Shown here piece by piece: positions 8,471-18,026 of a stretch of DNA of 64,000 nucleotides. The position numbers and the translations under genes were made by a program. Position 1 is the first letter of the stretch, and the number at the start of each line of letters is the position of its first letter. Location: assembly GCF_022808325.1 (NCBI RefSeq), contig NZ_JALGCL010000005.1:62001-126000 (forward strand). Reading direction: 5' to 3'. Below the pieces are notes generated by a model that searched no databases, was not told the origin of the DNA, and was given only the letters and a program-made list of their open reading frames with translations. The DNA is from Cognatiluteimonas sedimenti (GTDB lineage: Bacteria; Pseudomonadota; Gammaproteobacteria; Xanthomonadales; Xanthomonadaceae).

Positions 8471-8899
8471 TTAGATCTCGAGCGGCTGCGGCTGCTGGGC
8501 GGCGTGCGGGTGTTCGGCACCCTTGTAGACCTTGAGCTTGCGGTACATCGCGCGACCCAGGGGGTTCTTCGGCAGCATGCCCTTGACCGCGGTCTCGATC
8601 ACGCGCTCCGGGTGGCGCTGCAGCGCCTGGCCCAGCGATTCGGTCTTGAGGTTGCCGATGTAGCCGGTGAAGCGGTGGTACATCTTGTCCTGCAGCTTGT
8701 TGCCGGTGACCGCGACCTTCTCGGCGTTGATCACGATCAGGTAATCACCGGTATCGACGTGCGGGGTGAACACGGGCTTGTGCTTGCCGCGCAGGCGGCG
8801 GGCGAGCTCGGAGGCGAGGCGGCCCAGGGTCTTGCCCTCGGCATCGACCACGTACCAGTCGCGCTGGACGGTCTCGTTCTTGGCGCTGAAAGTCTTCAT
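8471..8899 (-). CDS. rplM: 50S ribosomal protein L13
   Basis: 142-residue L13, [20 protein letters not shown] with [12 protein letters not shown] and the [17 protein letters not shown]-terminus. The start at 8899 is the conserved one; upstream in-frame codons are not part of the protein. First gene of the rplM-rpsI operon. Confidence 0.98.
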   Translation of the reverse strand: MKTFSAKNETVQRDWYVVDAEGKTLGRLASELARRLRGKHKPVFTPHVDTGDYLIVINAEKVAVTGNKLQDKMYHRFTGYIGNLKTESLGQALQRHPERVIETAVKGMLPKNPLGRAMYRKLKVYKGAEHPHAAQQPQPLEI

Positions 8900-9072
8900 T
8901 GGATGCTCTTTGATTCCTGGTACCTGGTCGGGCTGGTTCCGCGGTCCGGGCCTGCGGAAGGTCGCCTCGCGATGTAAATGCGCAACGCAAGAGGCGGAAT
9001 GATACCGGCAGCCTGAAGGCACCGCAAGCTACCCCCCGGGGCCGCGCCGCTGCGGGTGGTAGCATCGTCGCG

Positions 9073-10212
9073 ATGCCCGAGGCCGTCCCCAGCCCCGCTT
9101 TCGACCCGCTGGTGGCGCTGGCCGACCAATGCGTGCAATGCGGCTTGTGCCTGCCGGCCTGCCCCACCTATCGCCTGGAACGCGTGGAAGCCGAATCCCC
9201 GCGCGGCCGGATCGCGCTGGCCCGGGCGTGGGCGCTGGAGACCATCCCGGCCACCGCCGCCGGCGATGCCCACCTGGACCATTGCCTGGCCTGCCGCCGC
9301 TGCGAGGTGGTCTGCCCGGCCAATGTCCAGTATGGCGCCCTGCTGGTGATGGCACGCGAGCGCCAGCGCCAGCGCCGTGGCCCCGGCCTCCGCCGGCGAA
9401 CGCTCGAGTGGCTGGCCGCGCGGCCGCAGCTGCTGGCGATCCTGCTGTCCGCCTACCGGCATGCCTGGCCCCTGTTGCCCATGCGCTGGCGACCGCTGCC
9501 ACGGCCGCCGGCCACGGTCGCGCTGCCCGCGCCGCCCGGAACTGCCGGAGCCAGCGTCGCCATCTTCAGCGGCTGCGTCGCCCACGCCTATGAAAGCGGC
9601 GTCCGCGCCGCGCTGGTGCGACTGGCGGCGGCCAGCGGCGTCGCTGCCCTGCTGCCCGCCGGACAGGGCTGTTGCGGCACCCTGCACGCTCACGGCGGCG
9701 CCAGCGACGCAGCGGCGGCGCTGGCAGCGCGCAACCGCGATGCCTTCGCCGCCAGCGACCGCGTGCTGACCCTGGCCAGCGGCTGCCATGAAGCGGTCGC
9801 CGCCGCCCTGCACGGCGGCGTCGTGGTCGAGGACGCGCTCGCCTTCATCGCCGCCCGCGGCGAACGCCTGCGCTTCCGCGAAACCCGCGAACGCGTCGCC
9901 CTGCACCTGCCCTGCACCCAGCGCAACGTGGTGCACAGCGATGCGGCGACCCGCGCGCTGCTGGCGCGGATCCCGGGGCTGGACGTGGTCGTGCTGGATG
10001 CCGGCTACGGTTGCTGCGGCGCCGCCGGCACCGGGATGGTGACCGAGCCCGAGCGCGCCGCGACCCACCGCCAGCCGCTGCTCGACCAGCTGGCCGCCTC
10101 GGGCGCCACCCGCCTGCTCAGCGCCAACATCGGCTGCCGGCTGCATTTCGCCACCGGCACGCAGGTGCCGGTGCAACATCCGCTGGAATTCCTCGCACAA
10201 TGCCTGGCATGA
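9073..10212 (+). CDS. Iron-sulfur oxidoreductase subunit, GlcF/CCG-domain type
   Basis: 379-residue cytoplasmic protein with two 4Fe-4S ferredoxin motifs near the N-terminus ([12 protein letters not shown] at about 20-31; [12 protein letters not shown] at about 71-82), followed by two cysteine-rich CCG domains ([13 protein letters not shown] and [11 protein letters not shown]). This layout matches glycolate oxidase iron-sulfur subunit GlcF and related electron-transfer subunits. No flavoprotein partner (glcD/E) is next to it, so the electron donor is unknown. Its stop overlaps the start of coq7 (ATGA), suggesting translational coupling and perhaps a quinone-linked role, which is inference. 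Confidence 0.82.
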   Translation: MPEAVPSPAFDPLVALADQCVQCGLCLPACPTYRLERVEAESPRGRIALARAWALETIPATAAGDAHLDHCLACRRCEVVCPANVQYGALLVMARERQRQRRGPGLRRRTLEWLAARPQLLAILLSAYRHAWPLLPMRWRPLPRPPATVALPAPPGTAGASVAIFSGCVAHAYESGVRAALVRLAAASGVAALLPAGQGCCGTLHAHGGASDAAAALAARNRDAFAASDRVLTLASGCHEAVAAALHGGVVVEDALAFIAARGERLRFRETRERVALHLPCTQRNVVHSDAATRALLARIPGLDVVVLDAGYGCCGAAGTGMVTEPERAATHRQPLLDQLAASGATRLLSANIGCRLHFATGTQVPVQHPLEFLAQCLA

Positions 10213-10976
10213 GCAACACTCCCGTTTCCGCCCCCGCTGGCCTCCAGGGCGCCGCCGCGATGCCCCCGGCCCCGCGCCGGCCCGTCGATCCCCTGAACGC
10301 ACCGGCGGACGCGTCCGATGCCGGCAAGGGCACGCGGCAGCGCAGCCCCCTCACGTCCCTGGACCGGCTCCTGGTCGATGCGCAGAACGCGCTCGGTACC
10401 GTGTTCGGCAGCGTGCGGGCGCAGCGCGCCAACCCCGGGACCGGCGAGGCCGAGCTGGTGCTGGACGACGACGAGCGGCGCCACGCCGCCGGACTGATGC
10501 GGATCAACCATGTCGGCGAGGTCTGCGCGCAGGCGTTGTATGTGGGCCAGGCCGCGGTCGCGCGCGACGACGCCACCCGCCGGCAGCTGCTCGCCGCCGC
10601 GCAGGAGGAGACCGACCACCTGGCCTGGTGCGCCGATCGCCTGCGCGAGCTCGACAGCCGCCCGAGCCTGCTGAATCCGCTGTGGTACGCCGGCAGCTAC
10701 GCGATCGGCGCGCTCGCCGGGCTGCGCGGCGACGGCTGGAATCTCGGCTTCGTGGTCGAGACCGAGCGCCAGGTCGAGGCCCACCTGGACCAGCACCTGC
10801 GGCAGCTGCCGCAAGCCGATGCGCGCAGCCGCGCGATCCTGGCCACGATGAAGGCCGACGAGGCGCGCCACGCCGACAATGCCCGGGCGCAGGGCGCGCG
10901 CCTCCTGCCGCAGCCGATCCCGACGCTGATGGCGGCCGCATCGAAGCTGATGAAGGCGGTCGCCTACCGGATCTGA
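10209..10976 (+). CDS. coq7: Coq7-type 2-polyprenyl-3-methyl-6-methoxy-1,4-benzoquinone hydroxylase
   Basis: Di-iron monooxygenase that performs the C6 hydroxylation in ubiquinone synthesis in place of the flavoprotein UbiF. 255 residues; a ~60-residue variable N-terminus precedes the ferritin-like core with [24 protein letters not shown] and [11 protein letters not shown] supplying the carboxylate/His iron ligands. Start ATG 10209 overlaps the preceding stop as ATGA; another ATG three codons earlier is possible. Downstream is a block of REP-like repeats. Confidence 0.93.
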   Translation: MSNTPVSAPAGLQGAAAMPPAPRRPVDPLNAPADASDAGKGTRQRSPLTSLDRLLVDAQNALGTVFGSVRAQRANPGTGEAELVLDDDERRHAAGLMRINHVGEVCAQALYVGQAAVARDDATRRQLLAAAQEETDHLAWCADRLRELDSRPSLLNPLWYAGSYAIGALAGLRGDGWNLGFVVETERQVEAHLDQHLRQLPQADARSRAILATMKADEARHADNARAQGARLLPQPIPTLMAAASKLMKAVAYRI

Positions 10977-10993
10977 CGCGTACCTGCACTTCT

Positions 10994-11135
10994 GTAGGAG
11001 CGGCTTATGGCCGCGAGCTCTTGATCTCCGGTCCAGGCCGGGAAGAGCTCGCGGCTGCAAGCCGCTCCTACGAAAGGCAAAAACAATGCCGCGAAGAGCT
11101 CGCGGCTACAAGCCGCTCCTACGAAAGGCAAAAAT
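10994..11135. repeat. REP-like palindromic repeat cluster
   Basis: Three arms of the GTAGGAGCGGCTT...CCGCGAGCTC family: one forward (10994-11022) and two inverted copies (11043-11071 and 11094-11122) that are tandem duplicates with a 51-bp period, each followed by GAAAGGCAAAAA. The forward arm can pair with either copy. Similar elements occur at 16303, 20612 and 22070. Confidence 0.85.
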
Positions 11136-11139
11136 CAAG

Positions 11140-11160
11140 AAGGCCGGCATTGCCGGCCTT
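11140..11160 (-). terminator. Intrinsic terminator of speD
   Basis: Stem AAGGCCGGC/GCCGGCCTT with a 3-nt loop, followed on the minus strand by a T-rich CTTCTTGATTTTT tract, 24 nt past the speD stop. Confidence 0.85.
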
Positions 11161-11184
11161 CGCTTGTGCGACTGGCGGACGGAC

Positions 11185-11976
11185 TCACTCGACCAGGTTG
11201 CGGCCGTGGTAGAGCTCTTCGATCTCGCGCTTGAGCCGTGCTTCGATCTTCATGCGTTCCTTGAACGACAGGTTCTTCGCCTTTTCCTCGAACAGGTAGT
11301 TGTCCAGGTCGAAGTCCTTCAGGTGCATCTTCGTATGGAAGATGTTTTCCTGGTAGACGTTCACGTCGAGCATTTCGTAGCGCGAGCGCACGTTCTTGGC
11401 CAGGTAGTCCTGGATCGAATTGATCTTGTGGTCGATGTAGTGCTTGCGGCCCTTGATGTCGCGGGTGAAGCCGCGCACGCGGTAGTCCATCACCACGATG
11501 TCGGACTCCAGCGACTCGATCAGGTAGTTCAGGGCCTTCAGCGGCGAGATCACGCCGCAGGTGGCGACGTCGATGTCCGCGCGGAACGTGGCGATGCCGT
11601 TGTCCGGGTGGGTTTCCGGATAGGTGTGCACGGTGATGTGCGACTTGTCCAGGTGCGCGACCACCGCCTCGGAGATCACGCCCTTGGCGTCTGCCTTGTC
11701 CACCACCGGCTGCTCCGAGATCAGGATCGTCACCGAGGCGCCCTGCGGGTCGTAGTCCTGGCGCGCGACGTTCAGGATGTTGGCGCCGATGATCTCGGCC
11801 ACGTCGGTGAGGATCTGGGTCAACCGGTCGGCGTTGTATTCCTCGTCGATGTACTCGATGTAGCGCTGGCGCTGCTCCTCGGACACGGCGTAGCAGACGT
11901 CGTAGATGTTGAACGACAGCGCCTTGGTCAGGTTGTTGAACCCTTGCAGTTTCAGGCGCGGCAGCGGCTTGACCAC
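11185..11976 (-). CDS. speD: S-adenosylmethionine decarboxylase, E. coli type
   Basis: Pyruvoyl enzyme making decarboxylated AdoMet for spermidine synthesis. 263 residues; the self-cleavage site is at Lys-Ser in [14 protein letters not shown], and the whole body ([20 protein letters not shown] ... [11 protein letters not shown]) matches the proteobacterial long form. The start is GTG 11976 ([12 protein letters not shown]), matching the usual MVKPLPRL beginning; 70 further codons upstream overlap clp and are not coding. Divergent from clp. A CATAAT -10-like box for speD lies at about 12008-12013 on the minus strand. Confidence 0.95.
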   Translation of the reverse strand: MVKPLPRLKLQGFNNLTKALSFNIYDVCYAVSEEQRQRYIEYIDEEYNADRLTQILTDVAEIIGANILNVARQDYDPQGASVTILISEQPVVDKADAKGVISEAVVAHLDKSHITVHTYPETHPDNGIATFRADIDVATCGVISPLKALNYLIESLESDIVVMDYRVRGFTRDIKGRKHYIDHKINSIQDYLAKNVRSRYEMLDVNVYQENIFHTKMHLKDFDLDNYLFEEKAKNLSFKERMKIEARLKREIEELYHGRNLVE

Positions 11977-12091
11977 GGCGTTGGTTTTCCGGCAGCGGGG
12001 GAAGGGCGGGATTATGGAGCAAAAAATGCGCCATCGCGAAAACGGCGCCAAGGGGTTTGCCGCGGACGCGGCAACGGCATACCCTGCGCCG

Positions 12092-12799
12092 ATGCCCGCC
12101 AACCCGTCGCCGACGCCCATGCCGAACGCCCTCCATGGCGTGCACCGCCAGGCCAGCAACCCGCTGGCCCCGGATGCCGCCGTCATCGATCGCTTCCTGG
12201 GCTACTGCCACCGCCGGCGTTACCCGCCGCGCACGGAGGTGTTCCGCCCCGGCGATCCGGCCGGGACGCTGTATTACATGGTCACCGGGTCGACCAGCAT
12301 CATCACCGAGGAGGATGACGGCCGCGAGCTGGTGCTGGGCTACTTCGGAACCGGCGAGTTCGTCGGCGAGATGGGCCTGTTCATCGAGTCCGACCGCCGC
12401 GAGGTGATCCTGCGCACGCGGGTGCCGTGCGAACTGGCCGAGATCAGCTACGAGCGGCTGTACCAGCTGTTCGCGGGGCCGCTGGCCGGAGACGCGCCGC
12501 GGATCCTGTGGGCGATCGGCGCGCAGCTGTCGCGGCGCCTGCTCGACACCAGCCGCAAGGCCGGCCGCCTGGCCTTCCTCGACGTCACCGACCGCATCAT
12601 CCGCACCCTGCACGACCTCACCCACGAGCCCGAGGCCATGAGCCACCCGCAGGGCACCCAGCTGCGCGTGTCGCGCCAGGAGCTGGCGCGGCTGGTGGGC
12701 TGCTCGCGCGAGATGGCCGGCCGGGTACTGAAGAAGCTGCAGGCCGACGGCGTGCTGCACGCGCGCGGCAAGACCATCGTGCTGTACGGCACGCGCTGA
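12092..12799 (+). CDS. clp: Clp, CRP-family global regulator
   Basis: CRP/FNR-superfamily activator known in xanthomonads to bind c-di-GMP and control virulence and extracellular-enzyme genes. 235 residues from ATG 12092: cyclic-nucleotide-type beta-barrel ([26 protein letters not shown] ... [21 protein letters not shown]), long dimer helix, then the [28 protein letters not shown]. Alternatives are ATG 12119, which lacks a clear ribosome site, and ATG 12013, which has a good AAGGGCGGG site and would add a basic 26-residue extension. Divergent from speD, as in Xanthomonas. Confidence 0.92.
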   Translation: MPANPSPTPMPNALHGVHRQASNPLAPDAAVIDRFLGYCHRRRYPPRTEVFRPGDPAGTLYYMVTGSTSIITEEDDGRELVLGYFGTGEFVGEMGLFIESDRREVILRTRVPCELAEISYERLYQLFAGPLAGDAPRILWAIGAQLSRRLLDTSRKAGRLAFLDVTDRIIRTLHDLTHEPEAMSHPQGTQLRVSRQELARLVGCSREMAGRVLKKLQADGVLHARGKTIVLYGTR

Positions 12800-12802
12800 A
12801 GG

Positions 12803-13264
12803 ATGGGGTCCGGCGCCACCGCGCAGGTCGGCGAACCGCGGGTCCGCCCGGCCGAACCCGGCGACGCCAGCGACGTCGCCCGCCTGCTGGCGCTATTGGG
12901 CTACCCCTGCGAACGCGACGAAGCGTTCGAGCGCATCGCGGTCATCGCCCAGGATCGTCGCCAGCACCTGCTTCTTGCCGAGGTCGATGGCCAGGCCTGC
13001 GGGCTGATCGCGCTGTACACCCTGTATTCGCTGGCGCATGGCGCCGAGCTGGCGCGCATCACCGCGCTGGTGGTGGCGCCCGAGCATTGCCGGCGCGGCA
13101 TCGGCCGGCTGCTGCTGCGCGAGGTCGAGCTGCTGTCGCGGCGCCATCGCGTGCACCGGATCGAAGTCGCGAGCAACGCCCGGCGCGAAGGCGCGCACGC
13201 GTTCTACCGCGGCTGCGGCTACGCCGACGGCTCGCTGCGCTTCGTCAAGATGCTGGGCGACTAG
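12803..13264 (+). CDS. GNAT family N-acetyltransferase
   Basis: 153-residue acetyltransferase with the GNAT core: RVRPAEPGDASDVARLL strand-helix, ITALVVAPEHCRRGIGRLLL as motif A (acetyl-CoA loop RRGIGR), and NARREGAHAFYRGCGY as motif B. Starts 3 nt after clp on the same strand, so probably cotranscribed. Substrate unknown. Its last 20 nt overlap the convergent HAD-phosphatase gene. Confidence 0.85.
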   Translation: MGSGATAQVGEPRVRPAEPGDASDVARLLALLGYPCERDEAFERIAVIAQDRRQHLLLAEVDGQACGLIALYTLYSLAHGAELARITALVVAPEHCRRGIGRLLLREVELLSRRHRVHRIEVASNARREGAHAFYRGCGYADGSLRFVKMLGD

Positions 13265-14033
13265 CCCCGGCTCGCGACGCGTTGGCCGCGACCGGCTCGC
13301 CGGCGCGGCCAGGGCAACCCCAGTTGAGGATCGGCGTGCCGGGCGGCAGGACCCGCCGGAACAGCGCCACCCGCGCCGCCTTCGGGTTGACCACCACCGG
13401 CTTGCGCGCGGCCCGCAGCAGCGGCAGGTCGGCGCTGCTGTCGCTGTAGGCGATCGCGATGCCGTCGTAGCCGTGGTCCCAGATCATCCGCATCTTGTTG
13501 CCGGCGTGGCAGTGCTGCGCGGTCACGTAGCCGCCCAGGAACGGTTCGCCGAGGCTGCCGATGACCGGCAGGTCCTCGTGCGCGACGAAATCCAGGATCG
13601 CGCGCGCCAGCTCCGGTGGCGCACCGGTGGCGATCAGCACGCGGTCGCCGGCAAGGCGATGGCGATGCAGCGCTTCCAGCGCGATCGGCAGCAGCCGCGC
13701 GCGGATCGCGGCGCCGTTGGCGCGGACGTAGTCATCGATCAGCCGGTCCATCTGCCCGCTGCGATGGGTCCCCACGGTGGCGATCCAGAGGAAGCCGGAA
13801 ATGCCGCGGCGCCGGCTTGGCAGCCACGCGACCAATGGCAGCAGCAGCGGCGCGGCCAGCAGCGCGGCGAGCTTGCGCCACCAGTGGCGGCGGATCAGCC
13901 AGGCCACCAGGTGGCTGCCGGAATCGCCGTCGTACAGGGTGTGGTCGAAGTCGAACACCACCAGCGGCGCATACGGCAGGCCGGGGCGCTTGCCGGTGAC
14001 CCGCGGCGGGGCGTGGCAGGAAGGCGCGGTCAT
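13245..14033 (-). CDS. HAD-superfamily IB phosphatase
   Basis: 262-residue hydrolase with motif [14 protein letters not shown] (nucleophile Asp about residue 28), motif II as [10 protein letters not shown], and motif III/IV as [10 protein letters not shown] ... [12 protein letters not shown]. This fits subfamily IB, which includes SerB-like and lysophosphatidate-type phosphatases. A hydrophobic patch at about 50-75 may touch the membrane. Its ATG overlaps the trpC stop (ATGA), so it is the last gene of the trpG-D-ABM-C unit. Substrate unknown. Confidence 0.85.
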   Translation of the reverse strand: MTAPSCHAPPRVTGKRPGLPYAPLVVFDFDHTLYDGDSGSHLVAWLIRRHWWRKLAALLAAPLLLPLVAWLPSRRRGISGFLWIATVGTHRSGQMDRLIDDYVRANGAAIRARLLPIALEALHRHRLAGDRVLIATGAPPELARAILDFVAHEDLPVIGSLGEPFLGGYVTAQHCHAGNKMRMIWDHGYDGIAIAYSDSSADLPLLRAARKPVVVNPKAARVALFRRVLPPGTPILNWGCPGRAGEPVAANASRAGASRPAS

Positions 14034-14854
14034 GCCGCGAAGAATAACCGGCGCAGGGCCGCGCCCGGATCGGGTTCGCGCATGAATGCCTCGCCGACCA
14101 GGAACGCAGCGATGCCGGCGTCGCGCATCCGCCGCACATCGGCCGGTGCGGCGATCCCGCTCTCGGTCACCAGCCGGCGACCGCGCGGCACCGCCTCGCG
14201 CAGCGCCAGCGTGGTGTCCAGCGACACCGCGAAGCTGCGCAGGTCGCGGTTGTTGATCCCCAGCAACGGTGCGCGCCCGTCCACCGGCGGCAGCCGCAGC
14301 GCACGCTGCAGTTCGCCGCCGTCGTGTACCTCCACCAGCACGTCCATCCCCAGCGCCAGCGCCTGCCCGGACAATTCGGCAAGACGCACGTCGTCCAGCG
14401 CGGCCACGATCAGCAGGACGCAGTCGGCGCCGAGCGCGCGCGCCTCCACCACCTGCCAGGGATCGACGACGAAGTCCTTGCGCAGCACCGGCAGCGCGCA
14501 GGCGGCGCGCGCCTGCTGCAGGTAGGCGTCTGCACCCTGGAAGAAGTCGACGTCGGTCAGCACCGAGAGGCAGGCAGCGCCGGCGTCGGCATAGCTGCGT
14601 GCGATCGCGGCGGGGTCGAAGTCGGCGCGGATCACGCCCTTCGACGGGCTGGCCTTCTTGACCTCGGCGATGACCGCCGGCTGCCCGGCGGCGACCCTGG
14701 CCTCGATCGCGGCGGCGAAACCGCGCGGCGGCGAAGCCGCGGCGGCGCGCAGCTGCAGGTCGCGCACCGGCAGTCGCGCACTGCGCGCCGCGACCTCCTC
14801 CGCCTTGCGCCGCAGGATGGCCTGCAGCACGTCGCCCGCCTGCAAGGAGCTCAC
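14030..14854 (-). CDS. trpC: Indole-3-glycerol-phosphate synthase
   Basis: Closes CdRP to indole-3-glycerol phosphate in tryptophan synthesis. 274-residue TIM barrel with [53 protein letters not shown] and [12 protein letters not shown], all IGPS signatures. Start is GTG 14854, overlapping the upstream stop as GTGA; the longer upstream frame is a shadow of the monooxygenase gene. No trpF domain is fused. Confidence 0.95.
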   Translation of the reverse strand: MSSLQAGDVLQAILRRKAEEVAARSARLPVRDLQLRAAAASPPRGFAAAIEARVAAGQPAVIAEVKKASPSKGVIRADFDPAAIARSYADAGAACLSVLTDVDFFQGADAYLQQARAACALPVLRKDFVVDPWQVVEARALGADCVLLIVAALDDVRLAELSGQALALGMDVLVEVHDGGELQRALRLPPVDGRAPLLGINNRDLRSFAVSLDTTLALREAVPRGRRLVTESGIAAPADVRRMRDAGIAAFLVGEAFMREPDPGAALRRLFFAA

Positions 14855-15216
14855 TCGTGGTCGCCGCGCAGGTCGACGCGGGTCTGGCCGTAGGCACGCT
14901 CGACCCTGGCCACGCGCACCTCGAAGTGCCGGTACCACAACCAGCGGCCGCGCTCGCGGATCGCGGTGTGCTCGCCCTCGTGTTTCCACGCGGCGATCGC
15001 CGCTTCGTCGCTCCAGTAGCTCACGGTGATGCCGAAGCCGCTGGCGTCGCGCACGGTTTCCACGCCGAGGAACCCCCGTTGCCGCGCCGCGACCTCGAGC
15101 ATCCGCTGGGCCGCCTCGGCGTATCCGAGCGGATCCTGTTCGCTGCGGCGCGAGGTGAAGATCGCGGCGTAATACGGCGGCTTCGGCGTGCGCGCGAATC
15201 CGGCGGTCTCGTCCAT
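14851..15216 (-). CDS. Antibiotic-biosynthesis-monooxygenase (ABM) fold protein
   Basis: 121-residue alpha/beta-barrel-type small protein ([61 protein letters not shown]), matching the ABM domain found in heme-degrading and quinol-oxidising enzymes and in proteins of unknown role. It sits between trpD and trpC, 37 nt after trpD, and is coupled to trpC through a GTGA overlap. A direct role in tryptophan synthesis is not known. Confidence 0.83.
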   Translation of the reverse strand: MDETAGFARTPKPPYYAAIFTSRRSEQDPLGYAEAAQRMLEVAARQRGFLGVETVRDASGFGITVSYWSDEAAIAAWKHEGEHTAIRERGRWLWYRHFEVRVARVERAYGQTRVDLRGDHE

Positions 15217-15253
15217 GGCGGTCCCGGTAATGGTTGGATCGTCGTCGCGGATT

Positions 15254-16288
15254 CTAGGGGGTCGCCAGGCGTCGTGTCGTGGCGACGAAGGCCTCGAGCC
15301 TGGCCTTCGCCGCGCCCGAGGCGATGGCCCCGCGCGCGCGCGCGATGCCGTCGGCGATCGAGGACGCCACCCCGGCCACGTACAGCGCGGCCCCGGCGTT
15401 CAAGGCCACGATCTCCAGCGGCAGGCCGGGGCGGTTGTCGAGCGCGCCCAGCAGCATCGTCCTGGACTGGGCGGCATCGGCAACGCGCAGGTTCCGGGTG
15501 TGCGCCATGGCGATCCCGAAGTCCTCGGGATGCACCTCGTACTCGCGCACGACGCCATCGCGCAGTTCGCCGACCAGGGTCGCCGCGCCGAGCGAGAACT
15601 CGTCCATGCCGTCGCGGCCCCAGGCCACCAGCGCGCGCTGCGCGCCCAGCGCCTGCAGCACCCGCACCTGGATCCCGACCAGGTCGGGGTGGAACACGCC
15701 CATCAGGATGTTCGGCGCCCCAGCCGGGTTGGTCAGCGGCCCGAGGATGTTGAACAGGGTGCGCACGCCCATCTCCGCGCGCACCGGCGCCACCACCTTC
15801 ATCGCCGGGTGGTGCACCGGCGCGTACATGAAGCCGATCCCGACCTCCTCGATGCAGGCCGCGACCTGCACCGGTTGCAGCTCGATCGCCGCGCCCAGCG
15901 CCTCGAGCACGTCGGCACTGCCGGATCTGGACGACACGCTGCGGTTGCCATGCTTGGCCACGCGTGCGCCCGCGGCCGCCGCGACGAACATCGCGGCGGT
16001 GGAGATGTTGAAGGTATGCGCGCCATCGCCGCCGGTGCCGACGATGTCCACCAGGTGGGTGCGGTCGGCGACCGCGACCGGGCGCGCGAACTCGCGCAGC
16101 ACCTGGGCCGCGCCGGCGATCTCGTCGACGGTCTCCTTCTTCACCCGCAGGCCGGTGAGGATCGCCGCGGTCATGGCCGGCGAGACTTCGCCGCGCATGA
16201 CCATGCGCATCAGCTCCACCATCTCGTCGTGGAAGATCTCGCGATGCTCGATGGTGCGTTGCAGGGCTTCTTGCGGGGTGATGGGCAT
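15254..16288 (-). CDS. trpD: Anthranilate phosphoribosyltransferase
   Basis: Transfers phosphoribose from PRPP to anthranilate. 344 residues with the PRPP loop [18 protein letters not shown] (about 84-101), [21 protein letters not shown] and [12 protein letters not shown], all diagnostic. Second gene after trpG; a REP-like palindrome (16303-16392) occupies the 117-nt gap between them. Confidence 0.97.
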   Translation of the reverse strand: MPITPQEALQRTIEHREIFHDEMVELMRMVMRGEVSPAMTAAILTGLRVKKETVDEIAGAAQVLREFARPVAVADRTHLVDIVGTGGDGAHTFNISTAAMFVAAAAGARVAKHGNRSVSSRSGSADVLEALGAAIELQPVQVAACIEEVGIGFMYAPVHHPAMKVVAPVRAEMGVRTLFNILGPLTNPAGAPNILMGVFHPDLVGIQVRVLQALGAQRALVAWGRDGMDEFSLGAATLVGELRDGVVREYEVHPEDFGIAMAHTRNLRVADAAQSRTMLLGALDNRPGLPLEIVALNAGAALYVAGVASSIADGIARARGAIASGAAKARLEAFVATTRRLATP

Positions 16289-16302
16289 GTCTTTGGCTCT
16301 TT

Positions 16303-16392
16303 GTGGGAGCGGGTTCTTGTGGGAGCGGCTTCAGCCGCGAGTTTCCGGATTCGCAGTTGGTTGGAAAAGCTCGCGGCTGAAGCCGCTCCCAC
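16303..16392. repeat. REP-like palindrome between trpG and trpD
   Basis: Perfect 23-bp inverted repeat (16319-16341 with 16370-16392) around a 28-nt spacer, preceded by a truncated arm at 16303-16318. Same family as the elements at 10994, 20612 and 22070. Because it lies inside the trp transcript it can form a large RNA hairpin there. Confidence 0.88.
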
Positions 16393-16405
16393 CGGGGTGG
16401 ATCGC

Positions 16406-16984
16406 CTATCGTTCCAGGAAGTTCTTCAGCAACGCATGCCCGTGCTCGGTCAGGATCGACTCGGGATGGAACTGCACCCCTTCGACCGGGTGCTCGCGGT
16501 GGCGCAGCCCCATGATCTCCTCGATCGATCCGTCGTCGTGCTGCGTCCATGCGCTGGCCTCCAGGCAAGCCGGCAGCGTGCGCCTGTCGACCACCAGCGA
16601 GTGGTAGCGCGTCGCTTCGTAGCCGTCCGGCAGGCCGGCGAACACGCCGCGGCCATCGTGGCGGATGCGCGAAGTCTTGCCGTGCATGATCGTTCCGGCC
16701 CGCACCACGTCGCCGCCGTAGGCCTGGCCGATCGCCTGGTGGCCCAGGCACACGCCCAGGATCGGCACGCGCGCGCCAAGGCGCCGGATCACCTCCAGCG
16801 ACACGCCCGCTTCGTCCGGCGTGCACGGCCCCGGCGAGATCACGATCCGCTGCGGCGCCAGCGCTTCGATCGCGTCCACCGTCAGCGCGTCGTTGCGCAC
16901 CACCTCGACCTCGGCGCCCAATGCCTGCAGGTACTGGACGAGGTTCCAGGTGAAGCTGTCGTAGTTGTCGATCATCAGCAGCAT
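16406..16984 (-). CDS. trpG: Anthranilate synthase glutamine amidotransferase component
   Basis: Class I glutaminase that supplies ammonia to TrpE. 192 residues; catalytic Cys79 in GVCLGHQ and His173/Glu175 in VQFHPES. The [19 protein letters not shown] start is typical. pabA function may be shared with folate synthesis. It is separated from trpE by about 1 kb containing two opposite-strand genes. Confidence 0.95.
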   Translation of the reverse strand: MLLMIDNYDSFTWNLVQYLQALGAEVEVVRNDALTVDAIEALAPQRIVISPGPCTPDEAGVSLEVIRRLGARVPILGVCLGHQAIGQAYGGDVVRAGTIMHGKTSRIRHDGRGVFAGLPDGYEATRYHSLVVDRRTLPACLEASAWTQHDDGSIEEIMGLRHREHPVEGVQFHPESILTEHGHALLKNFLER

Positions 16985-17004
16985 GGCAACTCCCGGGCGC
17001 GGCC

Positions 17005-17018
17005 ATGACCTGGATCAA
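17005..17018 (+). promoter_or_regulatory. FNR/ANR/DNR-like box
   Basis: ATGAC-CTGG-ATCAA resembles the FNR-family consensus TTGAT-N4-ATCAA: the right half is exact and the left half matches at three of five positions. It lies about 60 nt before the DUF2249 start, a spacing compatible with activation. It also explains why the in-frame ATG at 17005 is unlikely to be the gene start. Confidence 0.45.
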
Positions 17019-17076
17019 TGCAGGCGCGCTGTCGCGGCCGCAGGCTGGCTTCCCCGAAACTTCCGGAGCAACCGCC

Positions 17077-17343
17077 ATGGCCGAGCCTGCCGCGCAAGCC
17101 GCCGACGCCACCTACACCCCGCACCCGTTCGACGCCCGCGGCATCGCCCGCCGCTTCCGCCATTCGGCCATCTTCGGCGCGCTGGGCGCGCTGCAGCCGG
17201 GGGAGGCGATGCGTTTCGTCAACGACCACGATCCGCTGCCGTTGCTCGACCAGCTGCGCGAGCGCTTCGGCGAGCATGTCGACATCGTCTACCGGCAACG
17301 CGACCCGGGCGCGATCGTCATCGACTTCGTGATCAAGGCCTGA
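17077..17343 (+). CDS. DUF2249 domain protein
   Basis: 88-residue protein containing a DUF2249 fold (FDARGIARRFRHSAIFGALGALQPGEAMRFVNDHDPLPLLDQL, ending IDFVIKA), related to the TusA-like alpha/beta sandwich. Such proteins frequently accompany nitrogen-oxide or low-oxygen respiratory genes. Start 17077 has a GGAG ribosome site 9 nt upstream; the ATG at 17005 falls inside the FNR-like box and is rejected. Cotranscribed with the FmdE-like gene 3 nt downstream, on the strand opposite to the trp genes. Confidence 0.78.
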   Translation: MAEPAAQAADATYTPHPFDARGIARRFRHSAIFGALGALQPGEAMRFVNDHDPLPLLDQLRERFGEHVDIVYRQRDPGAIVIDFVIKA

Positions 17344-17346
17344 GCC

Positions 17347-17958
17347 ATGGCCTTCCCGGCCTTCTTCGACGATGCGCCGGTGCTGCGCATGCACGACGGG
17401 CTGTCCGAGCTGCTGGGGGCGACGCCGGACGGCATGATCGAGTACCGCTACGCCGACGCGGTGCGCCTGGCCGGGCATTCCTGTCCGACCGTCGCCGGCG
17501 CGTGGCTGTGCGCGCGCGCCGGATTGCGCGCGCTCTACGGCGAGCGGGTGCCCGAACGCGGCGGCGTGGCGGTCAGCCTGCGCGAACCGGAGGACGCCGG
17601 CGTGACCGGCGTCATCGGCCAGGTATTGACCCTGGTCACCGGCGCCGCCGGCGCCGGCGGCTTCAAGGGCCTGGGCGGCCGCCACGGCCGCAACCAGCTG
17701 CTGCGCTATGGCGATGCCGGCAGCGACAGCCTGCGCCTGCGACGGTGCGACACGCGGGAGGCGGTCGAGGTCGTGCTGGACCTGTCGTCGCTGCCGGCCG
17801 ACCCGGCGCAGCGCGCATTGCTGCCCCTGCTGCTGCAGGGCAGCGCGGACGCCGCGCAGCGGCGCGAATTCGGCCGCCTGTGGCAGGAGCGCGTGCGCAG
17901 GCTGCTGGTCGATCACGCCGACGATCCGCAGGTCGTCGCCGTCCGCTGCGTCGCCTGA
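17347..17958 (+). CDS. FmdE-like domain protein
   Basis: 203-residue cytoplasmic protein. RLAGHSCPTVAGAWLCARAGLRALYG (about 39-64) resembles the GHxCP...G core of formylmethanofuran-dehydrogenase subunit E-like domains, which bind metal through the Cys/His pair. This bacterium lacks any visible methanofuran pathway here, so the family name describes only the fold. Paired with the DUF2249 gene under a putative FNR-like site; a role in anaerobic or nitrogen-oxide metabolism is inferred. Confidence 0.65.
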   Translation: MAFPAFFDDAPVLRMHDGLSELLGATPDGMIEYRYADAVRLAGHSCPTVAGAWLCARAGLRALYGERVPERGGVAVSLREPEDAGVTGVIGQVLTLVTGAAGAGGFKGLGGRHGRNQLLRYGDAGSDSLRLRRCDTREAVEVVLDLSSLPADPAQRALLPLLLQGSADAAQRREFGRLWQERVRRLLVDHADDPQVVAVRCVA

Positions 17959-18026
17959 GCGGGCGCGGGCCGATGCGGCTGCGCCCGCTCCCGAGCGGCC
18001 GGCGCGGCAATGCGTGTATCGCCCGC

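Noticed and set aside
7958-8977. Long plus-strand frame across tRNA-Gln, rpsI and rplM
   Set aside because: Antisense to unmistakable ribosomal protein genes and a tRNA; composition typical of GC-rich shadow frames.
12013-12091. Longer clp start at ATG 12013
   Set aside because: It has a good ribosome site but would add a basic extension not seen in Clp and would cover the speD promoter region; kept as an alternative only.
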